Below, piece by piece: positions 13,528 to 20,868 of a stretch of DNA of 20,868 nucleotides (within the stretch, counting starts at the first letter, position 1; every line of letters starts with the position of its first letter). The DNA is taken from positions 1 to 20,868 of the forward strand of contig CABUIX010000042.1 of the NCBI GenBank assembly GCA_902491795.1. Direction: 5' to 3'. Below the pieces are notes generated by a model. That model searched no databases and was not told the origin of the DNA. It saw nothing but the letters and a program-made list of their open reading frames with translations. The translations under genes and the position numbers were made by a program. Source of the DNA: an uncultured Bacteroidales bacterium (lineage in GTDB: Bacteria > Bacteroidota > Bacteroidia > Bacteroidales > UBA932).

Positions 13528-15957
13528 TCAAGGCCGCTTAAGCGCAGGCAAAGCGGCAAATCCTGAAGCGAGCAGGACGACAAGCACGATGAAAATCGAG
13601 CTTGCCCTCGAAACCGCCTCTCCGGTTCTGTAGGAAGGCGGATCAAAACGCATGACAAGCTCATGCTCCCCTGCCGGTACAACGGCGCTGCGCAGAATAT
13701 CTCCCTCAAGTTCAATCGGAAGGACTTCTCCCGTGTCCTCGACTGTCAGGACCCAGCCTACCGGATAGTAGACCTCGCTGAAAACCACGCGCCCGCCTTT
13801 GTCGGAACTGTACCGGTAACGCAGTTCGTTGGGAGCGTACGAAGTCAACTCAACATTTCCGGATGCTTCGTCCGCGAACCACGCATTTCCGGCCGCGTAC
13901 CGGTATCTGAGGGGAGGAATATCATCACCAATGATTATGTACCGGCAGTTCATCTCTGCAAGTCCTTCAAGGTAAGGCAGAGCTTCCTCAGCCTCCTGGA
14001 CAGTCGCGGCAGATGAAATCGCGGAATACAGAGAGTTGATCTCGGGAGTCAGGGTGCTCTCGATGAATTCCTGATAGCGCTGCAGCTTGGCAGGAGAATA
14101 TCCTCCTATGTTCTTGTGCCAGTACGAAGGATGCGAGTCGTTAAACACGTTGACAGTAAGGTCCAGCACCCTGTATGACAGGTCAGGATCCGAAAGGATC
14201 ATCTCGTCGACCGGGCGCTTGTTGAACTGGCTCTGAAAATTGCGGGGCGTCACGAAATCATCGGCATTGAGGTATCTCTTTCCGGCGATGCAGAGATCGA
14301 ACATGACCAGGATGCACACCAGCAATGCTCCGGTTCGCCTGCGGGCAAAGCGCATGTCCGCCTGTGACTCAAAGGTCTTGACCGCTTTTTTGGGGACAGA
14401 GCAGCCCCACAGCAGCAACAGATAGGATGCAGCTATCAGGATGAAAGAACGCAGGGCATCGGATACAAGCAGTCTCTGTCTGTCAGCCTGAAGGGCCTCA
14501 ACCAGCACGTCCGGCTGTCCGGAATCCACACTTCCGGTGAAAGTTCCGGCAAGTGAGGGAACAAGAACAAACAACAGGCAGAATGCTCCTGTCAAGATGA
14601 AAGCCCACAGCCCTTTCTTCCTGAACTCGGCAACCGCATTTTCATCCTTGAGTATCCTGTCCAGAACGAGGAAGGCCAGAATCGGCAGCGTGAACTGGAG
14701 CACAACCAGGGCCATCGAGACAGTCCTGAACTTGTTGTACAGAGGAACGTAGTCGTAGAAAAGTCTTGTGAACCACATGAAATGGCTGCCAAGAGCAAGA
14801 AAAACCGAAAGCAGGGTCGCCACTATTATCCACCATTTCTCGCGCCCCCTGTAGATGAACAGGGCAAGCACAAAAAGGAAGATTGTCACCGCACCCATAT
14901 ACATGGGCCCTGCGGTGAAGGGCTGGGGCCCCCAATACATGGGAAGGCTGTCCGAAAGCGAGCGGGCATTGCCCTGGCCGGCGGATTCCAGCAACGCTAT
15001 CGTCTCTGACTTGTCAGGATTCACCGAACCGGAAGACGATCCGCCGTTGAAATTCGGAATCAGCATGTTCGGAAGCTCCTCCCAACCGTATGACCAGGCC
15101 GTGGCATAATCAATGTCCAGTCCCTGCGTCTCCTTGGTACCGTCGGCAGCGGCTGTGCTGCCTCCGCGCATTGAATAAGGCGTATACTCGAAAGTCGGCA
15201 GCAGCTTGATGGCGTTGGTTGCAATTCCGGCACACCCAAGCACCAAAAGCAGGCCGGATGCGGCAAAAAAGCGTCCGAGCAGAGGCCTCCTTTCCTTGCG
15301 GCGGAGAATCCATACAAGCAGCATCAAGGCATACAGCAGTATCATGATCGCGAGATAATAGGTTATCTGCGGATGGTTTGCCTTGACCTGGAAACTCACG
15401 AAAAGGGCGAACATCGCGGCGCCGAAGCCGCAGAGAGGAAGCCATTTTTTCTTGCGGAAAGCAGCATTGTATGTGTACACGAGAGCGGCCAGCACCCAGG
15501 GAAGGAATGCAATGGCCTGCATTTTCGTATTGTGCCCAACCTGTATGATCTGAAGGTTGTAGGAACAGAAAGTGACGGCAACCGCGCCTCCGGCGGCAAT
15601 CAGCGGATGCACGCCGAAAGCAAGCATCAGCAGCCATGCCCCGACAAGCGAAATGAACAGATAGGTCGCCGGACGCCTCCCCGTGAGCAGCAGGTCATAG
15701 ATCTTCTGCGTCCAGTCCCCGTCAGTCGCGGCATGTATCGTCGCCGTAGGCATACCGCCGAACATGGATTCTGTCCAGGCCGTCGGATCATCGGGATGCG
15801 CTGAATTCCAATCCATCATTTCCTTTGACATGCCCTGCCAGCCGGAGATGTCACTCTGGTTCACAATCTTTCCGTCAAGCACCTGCGGGACATACGCATA
15901 GGCAAGCACCAGCATGCCGAGAATGATGCAGAAATAATAAAGTATCTTCTTTTTCAT
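13528..15957 (-). CDS. YfhO-family polytopic membrane protein
   Basis: An 809-residue inner-membrane protein. The first hydrophobic segment is at 5-25, and further segments follow through about 510 (for example near 98-120, 170-190, 205-225 and 240-255), with a last pair near 780-805. Long outside loops include WTESMFGGMPT after the first segment and a beta-rich outside domain at about 570-775 (RYIIGDD, VVFSEVYYPVGW, AGEHELVMRFDPP). This layout and the YPVGW/FDPPSYR region are typical of the YfhO family of Bacteroidota and Firmicutes; in Firmicutes, YfhO is linked to glycosylation of teichoic acids, and the fold is GT-C-like. Its start overlaps the stop of the upstream glycosyltransferase by four bases, which supports a joint role in glycan or lipid-linked sugar transfer. 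The exact acceptor is unknown. Confidence 0.88.
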   Translation of the reverse strand: MKKKILYYFCIILGMLVLAYAYVPQVLDGKIVNQSDISGWQGMSKEMMDWNSAHPDDPTAWTESMFGGMPTATIHAATDGDWTQKIYDLLLTGRRPATYLFISLVGAWLLMLAFGVHPLIAAGGAVAVTFCSYNLQIIQVGHNTKMQAIAFLPWVLAALVYTYNAAFRKKKWLPLCGFGAAMFALFVSFQVKANHPQITYYLAIMILLYALMLLVWILRRKERRPLLGRFFAASGLLLVLGCAGIATNAIKLLPTFEYTPYSMRGGSTAAADGTKETQGLDIDYATAWSYGWEELPNMLIPNFNGGSSSGSVNPDKSETIALLESAGQGNARSLSDSLPMYWGPQPFTAGPMYMGAVTIFLFVLALFIYRGREKWWIIVATLLSVFLALGSHFMWFTRLFYDYVPLYNKFRTVSMALVVLQFTLPILAFLVLDRILKDENAVAEFRKKGLWAFILTGAFCLLFVLVPSLAGTFTGSVDSGQPDVLVEALQADRQRLLVSDALRSFILIAASYLLLLWGCSVPKKAVKTFESQADMRFARRRTGALLVCILVMFDLCIAGKRYLNADDFVTPRNFQSQFNKRPVDEMILSDPDLSYRVLDLTVNVFNDSHPSYWHKNIGGYSPAKLQRYQEFIESTLTPEINSLYSAISSAATVQEAEEALPYLEGLAEMNCRYIIIGDDIPPLRYRYAAGNAWFADEASGNVELTSYAPNELRYRYSSDKGGRVVFSEVYYPVGWVLTVEDTGEVLPIELEGDILRSAVVPAGEHELVMRFDPPSYRTGEAVSRASSIFIVLVVLLASGFAALPALKRP

Positions 15958-17207
15958 AACAATTCAACCAGTTTGCCCGTAAGGGCCCTGCGGGTATATT
16001 TGTCAATGCTCACATTGCCGCGGCGGGCATTGCAGATGAATTCAATCATGCCTTCACGTCTGTCCCAGCCGAACATCTCTCCGGCTCCGGAATCCCTGAG
16101 CACCTCGGCGGCCGCCCCGTTCTCCTGACCTATTCCAAGCACCGGGCGGCCTGACGCAAGATATTCGAAAATCTTGCCGGGAAGCACCTTGGAATATTCC
16201 GGCTCCCGCCGCAGGGGAAGGATGAGCAGATCAGCGCCCAATTGTTCTTCAATGACCTTGTCGTGAGGGAGATAGCCTAGATCCACCAGATTGGCCCCAA
16301 GGCCGCGCTCACGCACGGCATCAAGAACCGCGGCATCAGTCTTGCCTGCAAGGCGTATCTGCAGTTTCCCGGCGAATTCAGCATCGGTGCGGCATTTGTC
16401 GGCAAGGACATCCCAAAGATTCAGAGGATTTCCGTCTACAGCAAAAAGTCCGGTATGAACGACCGTGAACTTGTCCTCGTGCAAGGCAGGCGTCCTTCCG
16501 GCGAAGTCATCCTCGTCAAAGCCGTTTGTAATCAGGACCACGGGAGTCGTTGTACGGGCAGCAAAGTCGTCACGGACATAAGGAGTAACGGCTATCACGG
16601 TATCGGCTCCGTCAAGCACCTGCTGCTCGAGCCTGTGGTGACGCCGGTCGGCCCGTCGCCCGAGTTCAAGGTGCTTGTAGTAGAACATCTCCGTCCACGG
16701 GTCACGGAAATCGGCTATCCACTTTATCCCGAGTGCCCTTTTGAGTCCAAGACCGATCAGATGCATCGACTGGGGAGGACCAGTGGTCACAACGGCATCC
16801 ACAGGATTGTCACGCAGATACCTTCGCAGGAACCTCACCGAAGGCCTGACCCATGACACCCGAGGATCAGGAATGAAAAAATTACCGCGAATCCACAGTG
16901 ACAGCCTCTGCGAAAGGCTCTTTTGGCCTCCGCTCACAGGGTTGACTTCAGCCTGTCCCTGTTTCTTCCCTGTCAGCCTGCGGTATATTCCGTAAGGCTC
17001 CACAATACGGGTTCGCACGACTTCGGCGCATTCAGGGACATCCTTCAGCAAGCTTTCGTCGTATGCAAGCCGCTCCGGATTTTCAGGAGTATAAATCACC
17101 GGCTGCCATCCGTATTGAGGCAGATATTTGCTGAATTTCACCCAGCGCTGGACCCCCGATCCACCGGTCGGAGGCCAATAATAACTGATTATTAGCAGCC
17201 GCTTCAT
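15954..17207 (-). CDS. Glycosyltransferase, GT-B fold (family 4 type)
   Basis: The ATG at 17207 gives 417 residues starting MKRLLIISYYWPP. An upstream in-frame start at 17282 would add 25 residues and overlap the opposing promoter region, so it is unlikely. The N-terminal half has YYWPPTGGSGVQRW (glycine-rich acceptor side) and VVTTGPPQS with IADFRDPWTE. The C-terminal half has the donor-binding region with VHTGLF, LGYLPHDKV, and the stretch LPGKIFEYLASGRPVLGIG, where the Glu before YLASG is the usual sugar-nucleotide contact. It is probably a cytoplasmic or membrane-associated enzyme of surface-glycan synthesis. It is translationally coupled to the YfhO-family gene. Donor and acceptor cannot be named. 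Confidence 0.9.
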   Translation of the reverse strand: MKRLLIISYYWPPTGGSGVQRWVKFSKYLPQYGWQPVIYTPENPERLAYDESLLKDVPECAEVVRTRIVEPYGIYRRLTGKKQGQAEVNPVSGGQKSLSQRLSLWIRGNFFIPDPRVSWVRPSVRFLRRYLRDNPVDAVVTTGPPQSMHLIGLGLKRALGIKWIADFRDPWTEMFYYKHLELGRRADRRHHRLEQQVLDGADTVIAVTPYVRDDFAARTTTPVVLITNGFDEDDFAGRTPALHEDKFTVVHTGLFAVDGNPLNLWDVLADKCRTDAEFAGKLQIRLAGKTDAAVLDAVRERGLGANLVDLGYLPHDKVIEEQLGADLLILPLRREPEYSKVLPGKIFEYLASGRPVLGIGQENGAAAEVLRDSGAGEMFGWDRREGMIEFICNARRGNVSIDKYTRRALTGKLVELL

Positions 17208-17215
17208 ACGAAATT

Positions 17216-17223
17216 CAAAGTTA
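17216..17223 (-). promoter_or_regulatory. Possible -7 box for the glycosyltransferase
   Basis: On the minus strand TAACTTTG matches TAnnTTTG, eight bases before the ATG at 17207. Transcription would begin almost at the start codon. No TTTG is found at -33, so this is tentative. Confidence 0.3.
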
Positions 17224-17244
17224 AGATATTTTGGTATAAAATTG

Positions 17245-17252
17245 TAAATTTG
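17245..17252 (+). promoter_or_regulatory. -7 box for the GH28 gene
   Basis: TAAATTTG followed by C matches the TAnnTTTG(C/T) consensus. The expected start near 17259 gives a leader of about 24 bases to the ATG at 17283 and excludes the upstream ATG at 17250. The only nearby TTTG (17230-17233) is too close to be the -33 element. Confidence 0.4.
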
Positions 17253-17282
17253 CATCTGCAACAACAAGCAGAACGCAGCCAC

Positions 17283-19199
17283 ATGAACAGACTGATCTCA
17301 ATAATGGTGCTTCTCTTTTCCTTCATCGGCACCGCCCCAATCATCTTCGCATCTGATGTCCCGGCCGAAATTCCCGGGGCCAGAGTCGCGGTATACAGGC
17401 CTCTTCAAACTTCAAGCGACGAAGACCAGACTCAATTCGAAAAAATATGCTTCTTGAAAGTCATGTCACGGATTACAGTATTGTAGAGGATTCCGACTTC
17501 GGGAATTCAATCTCCGCAGGCCCAGGCTGCCTGGTCGCAGGCAACGGCCAGAAATTCTACACGCTGGTAATTCCCTCGACCGATGCCATTTCGGAAAAGG
17601 CATGGCAAGTGATGGAAGAATTTGCCTCGTTCGGAGGGAAACTGCTGTTCTGGGGAGACAAGCCGGAAGTCGACTGCCCAAGATCCGTTCACGAGACCAT
17701 GCCCGAATGGACAAGGACAGTCTTCTCTGCCATGCCTGAGAGGGAGATGGAGATATACAGCAGGATTCCGGCATCCAGCCTTGACTATTCCAGGACCATC
17801 CGGGACGACGGAGACTACTTCACCCTGGAAAACAAAGGAGACGTTGAACTCATGTTTACGGCCGGTTTCGATGCAGCAGGCAAAGTGTTTCTGCTGAATC
17901 AGGACGGAAGCGAGACCCTTATGCCCTCGGAAATGAAGGACGACAGGGCCTGCGCCGAAATTGAAATGAAACCGGGAGAAAGGATTTCGCTGGCAATCAG
18001 GCCGAGCAGCGAAGAATTCAACGTGACGGATTTCGGAGCTTCAGGCAACGGCATCGAAAAAGACACAAAGGCCATTCAGGCAGCCTCAGACGCAGCCTAC
18101 GGCAATGGAGGCGGAACCGTAGTGATTCCGGCCGGAACCTATCTTACAGGAGCCCTGTTCTTCCGCAACGGGGTCAACCTCGAGATAAAGGAAGGAGCCA
18201 CGCTGGTCTCTACAGTGGATTCCGACGATTTTCCTCAGATACCTACCCGGTTCGAAGGCACGGAAAAATACTGGAGGTGCGCCCTTCTCAATTTCGACAA
18301 CTCACGCAACGTCCGTGTATGGGGAGGAGGAACGATTCTCGGAAGAGGCCAGGAATGGGCCAAGAACACCAACAAGGACGGGCTTTGGGGCCGACCGAGG
18401 ATGATATGTTTCACAAATTGTCCGGGTGGCAGCATCAAGGGCCTCACAATGAAGGATCACGCGTCATGGTGCCTGCACATACTCTACACCGACGGATTCA
18501 CAATTGACAGCCTCAACATCAGCGTGAGTTCGTACGTGCCGAGTTCTGACGGTGTCGACATCGACTCCTCCAGCAACATAGAGATGACCGGCGTCTACAC
18601 GAAAGTCACCGACGACTGCCTCTCAATAAAAAGCGGAAAGAACGAGGACGGAAGACGGGTAGGACGTCCAAGCATGAACATTGTCGTGAGAGGCTGCAAC
18701 TTCGACGGAGGACACGGAGTTGCCATGGGAAGCGAGATTTCCGGATGCATACGCAATGTGCTCATAGAAGACTGCAGCTGCGGTGCGGAAAACAGGGCCC
18801 CGGTAAGATTCAAGTCCCAGCCGTCGCGTGGAGGCATCGTCGAGAACATAACTTTCAAGGACATGAAGCTCGACGGCTGCGGCACATTCATCGACGCAAA
18901 CATGATCTGGAGAATGGTCGAGGATTACGTTCTCCCCCAGGACCAGGCTGGGCAACATACAGGTCATCAACGTCAGCGGAACAGTCAAGTCGGTGGGCAA
19001 CATCATCGGGGATCCGGCAGAACCGATTCCCGAAGGGACGTTCATCTTCCGTGACTGCCGCATCAGGGCGGACAGGGGTCTGAGCCTGTCGAACGTTCTG
19101 CAGAAGAATTTCGACGGACTTGAAGCGGAGTTGCCTGCCGGAGTGCAACTGCTGAACTTCATCGAAACCGGAACTTCCGGGAGCCGTCAAAGACAATAA
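17283..19199 (+). pseudogene. GH28 (polygalacturonase-type) gene with two single-base frameshifts
   Basis: Read across three frames, this encodes about 638 residues: signal peptide (1-25), a 180-residue N-terminal region, then a GH28 beta-helix. The frames are 17283-17445, 17446-18938 and 18939-19199. Restoring one A to the A6 run at 17440-17445, and removing one C from the C5 run at 18934-18938, gives one clean frame (QFEKNMLLESH; EDYVLPRTRLGNIQ). GH28 hallmarks remain: SSDGVDID (for NTDG), TDDCLS, GHGVAMGS and RFKS (for RIK). The N-terminal region (VAVYRPLQ, TLVIPSTDAIS, FGGKLLFWGDKP, then LNQDG and a Gly-Glu-Arg-Ile-Ser end) resembles the class-I-amidotransferase-like and beta-sandwich tail of large rhamnosidase/galactosidase enzymes. 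GH28 enzymes cut pectin backbones outside the cell. A pseudogene, an assembly artefact or slippage-prone expression are all possible. Confidence 0.8.
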
Positions 19200-19203
19200 C
19201 AAA

Positions 19204-20868
19204 ATGGCAAAACGCGCAGAAGACACACCGCTGCTGAAACAGTATTTCAGCATAAAGGCCCAGCATCCCGAGGCAATACTGCTCTACAGGGTCGGGGATT
19301 TCTATGAAACCTATTCGGACGATGCAGTGCTCGCAAGCAAGGTGCTCGGCATAGTGCTTACAAAAAGGTCAAACGGCGACAAGGGGAGCATCGAGATGGC
19401 AGGATTCCCGCACCACGCCATCGACACCTACCTGCAGAAACTCGTCAGGGCAGGCTACAAGGTAGCCATATGCGACCAGCTTGAAGACCCGGCCCTCACA
19501 AAAACCAAACTCGTGCGCCGCGGCGTAACAGAGATCCTGACTCCCGGCATAGCCTTCGGTGAAAACATGCTGGACCAGAAAGAGCACAACTATCTGGCCG
19601 GGCTCACCTTTGAAGGCCACCAATGCGGAGCAGCTTTCCTCGACGCCTCGACAGGAACCTTCCAGGTTGCACAGGGATCAATAGACTACATTTCGACACT
19701 GCTCTCGTCCATGGGACCGAAGGAACTGGTGGTTCAGAAAGACGTGGCCAGGGCAGTCAAGGAAAGATTCGGCGATTTCTACATTACGACCCTGGATGAA
19801 TGGGCGTTCATATATGACTCGGCCGTCGACAAACTCTGCAGCCAACTGCAGGTGAAGAGTCTGAAGGGCTTCGCCGTGGAAAGGTTCCCGTTGGCAATTT
19901 GCTCGGCAGGAGCATTGCTGGTTTACCTTGAACAGACCCAGCACTCAGGACTAAGAAACATCTGCTCAATCTCCAGGATTGACGAAGAGAAATTCGTCTG
20001 GATGGACCAGTTCACCATACGCAACCTCGAAATTTTCCAGAGTGCCTCCGGCAAGGACGGAGTATCGCTGGTAGACACCATAGACAGATGCTGTTCACCG
20101 ATGGGCTCCCGGCTGCTGAGGCAATGGCTCTCCATGCCCATACTGGACATCAGGGAACTTGACAGCCGCTACGACATAGTGCAGCATTTCATGGAGAATC
20201 CCGACAAGCTCGAGGAAATGCAGCTGCAGATCAGCGGGACAGGCGATCTGGAACGGACCATTTCGCGTGTGGCCACCGGAAAGATTTTCCCGAGGGAAAT
20301 GCTGCAGCTCGGGCGGGCATTGAGCCGCATGCAGCCCATACGTGATCTCTGCGGCGGCAGCGGAGTGGAAGCGCTGGACAAACTGGCCTCCGGAATGAAG
20401 AATACAGACAGGATTTTCAGGCTGATCACCCAAACGCTCGCCGAGAATCCGGCAGCCCAGATCGGAAAGGGTGACGTTATAGCTCCAGGAATCAGCCGGG
20501 AACTTGACGAACTGAGGAACATCTCCCGCGGAGGCAAGGAATATCTTCTGCAGATGCAGCAGAGAGAAATTGAAAGGACTGGAATCAACTCCCTCAAAAT
20601 CAGCTACAACAATGTCTTCGGCTACTATATTGAAGTCCGCAACAGTTCACGCGACAAGGTTCCGCCGGAGTGGATACGCAAGCAGACACTCGTGAACGCC
20701 GAGCGCTACATAACACCCGAACTGAAGGAATACGAGGAAAAGATCCTCAATGCGGAAGCCACTATTTACGAGACTGAAAGCCGCCTCTACGGTGACCTTC
20801 TTCGCGAAGTCCAGCAGGCCATCAGGGACATCCAGGAGAATTCAGGCATAATAGCCCGCCTTGACGTG
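19204..20868 (+). CDS. mutS: DNA mismatch repair protein MutS (N-terminal part, cut by window end)
   Basis: The 555 codons visible cover about two thirds of a MutS1 protein and remain open at the window edge. The mismatch-reading motif F-x-E is present at 33-35 (GDFYETY), the connector domain follows (about 120-240), and the core and clamp start near 260 (DQFTIRNLEIF, SLVDTIDRCCSPMGSRLLRQW, NNVFGYYIEV). The Walker ATPase and the dimerisation C terminus lie beyond the window. The F-x-E motif identifies the repair-type MutS1, not MutS2. It starts four bases after the GH28 pseudogene stop with no terminator between, so at least part of its transcription may come through that gene. Confidence 0.95.
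   Translation, partial: MAKRAEDTPLLKQYFSIKAQHPEAILLYRVGDFYETYSDDAVLASKVLGIVLTKRSNGDKGSIEMAGFPHHAIDTYLQKLVRAGYKVAICDQLEDPALTKTKLVRRGVTEILTPGIAFGENMLDQKEHNYLAGLTFEGHQCGAAFLDASTGTFQVAQGSIDYISTLLSSMGPKELVVQKDVARAVKERFGDFYITTLDEWAFIYDSAVDKLCSQLQVKSLKGFAVERFPLAICSAGALLVYLEQTQHSGLRNICSISRIDEEKFVWMDQFTIRNLEIFQSASGKDGVSLVDTIDRCCSPMGSRLLRQWLSMPILDIRELDSRYDIVQHFMENPDKLEEMQLQISGTGDLERTISRVATGKIFPREMLQLGRALSRMQPIRDLCGGSGVEALDKLASGMKNTDRIFRLITQTLAENPAAQIGKGDVIAPGISRELDELRNISRGGKEYLLQMQQREIERTGINSLKISYNNVFGYYIEVRNSSRDKVPPEWIRKQTLVNAERYITPELKEYEEKILNAEATIYETESRLYGDLLREVQQAIRDIQENSGIIARLDV

Noticed and set aside
13533..13557. 7-bp stem GCCGCTT/AAGCGGC as a terminator between rsmA and the YfhO gene
   Set aside because: It lies inside the last codons of the YfhO gene and no T-run follows on either strand.
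17440..17450. Programmed ribosomal frameshift in the GH28 gene
   Set aside because: The A-run is a possible slippage site, but no stem or stimulator is seen, GH28 genes are not known to be recoded, and a second unrelated shift occurs at 18934-18938.
1..20868. CRISPR array, tRNA or rRNA genes, insertion sequence
   Set aside because: No regularly spaced repeats, cloverleaf-like sequence, rRNA core sequence or transposase was found on reading both strands by eye.

Overview
The window looks like a chromosomal segment of a Bacteroidota bacterium, most likely order Bacteroidales. The grounds are a TAnnTTTG-type -7 promoter box, little sign of Shine-Dalgarno sites, an S46 dipeptidyl-peptidase, a YfhO-family membrane protein, an EF-G paralog of the Bacteroides EF-G2 kind, and a fragment carrying the SusC-type LDE(I/V)VVVGYG signature. 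Genus cannot be read from the sequence. There are 12 intact or window-cut protein genes and two frameshifted genes. I saw no rRNA, tRNA, CRISPR array, transposase or integrase.

Layout. (1) 189-5812, minus strand: four secreted esterases/hydrolases (a sialate O-acetylesterase-like SGNH enzyme, an alpha/beta-hydrolase esterase, a single SGNH hydrolase, and a two-domain SGNH plus alpha/beta-hydrolase enzyme). A frameshifted 138-codon lipoprotein gene with a SusC-like TonB-box segment lies among them. An intrinsic terminator at 3318-3367 splits the set into at least two transcription units. (2) 6051-8168, plus strand: an EF-G2-like translation factor whose catalytic His and switch I Thr are replaced, with a good promoter, an upstream dyad and a terminator. 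(3) 8229-9054: a 70-residue protein resembling half an AraC-type DNA-binding domain, divergent from an Xre-type regulator with a coiled-coil tail. The space between them is packed with direct and inverted repeats. (4) 9067-13519, plus strand: a tight operon of rnhB, an S46 peptidase, mrp and rsmA, joined by 4-base overlaps or a 3-base gap. (5) 13528-17207, minus strand: a glycosyltransferase overlapping a YfhO-family membrane protein. (6) 17283-19199, plus strand: a GH28 (polygalacturonase-type) gene with two single-base frameshifts in homopolymers and an unusual N-terminal region. It is followed 4 bases later by mutS, which runs off the window.

Functional reading. Both ends carry plant-polysaccharide functions: side-chain de-esterification on the left, and GH28 with a rhamnosidase-tail-like region on the right. 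This would suit acetylated pectin, but no intact polysaccharide lyase, glycoside hydrolase or SusC/D pair is present. The middle is housekeeping (translation, RNA/DNA maintenance, Fe-S carrier, peptide use). The most interesting items are the two decaying genes, the GTPase-site substitutions in the EF-G paralog, and the operator-rich region between the two small regulators. No complete new system is proven by the sequence alone.
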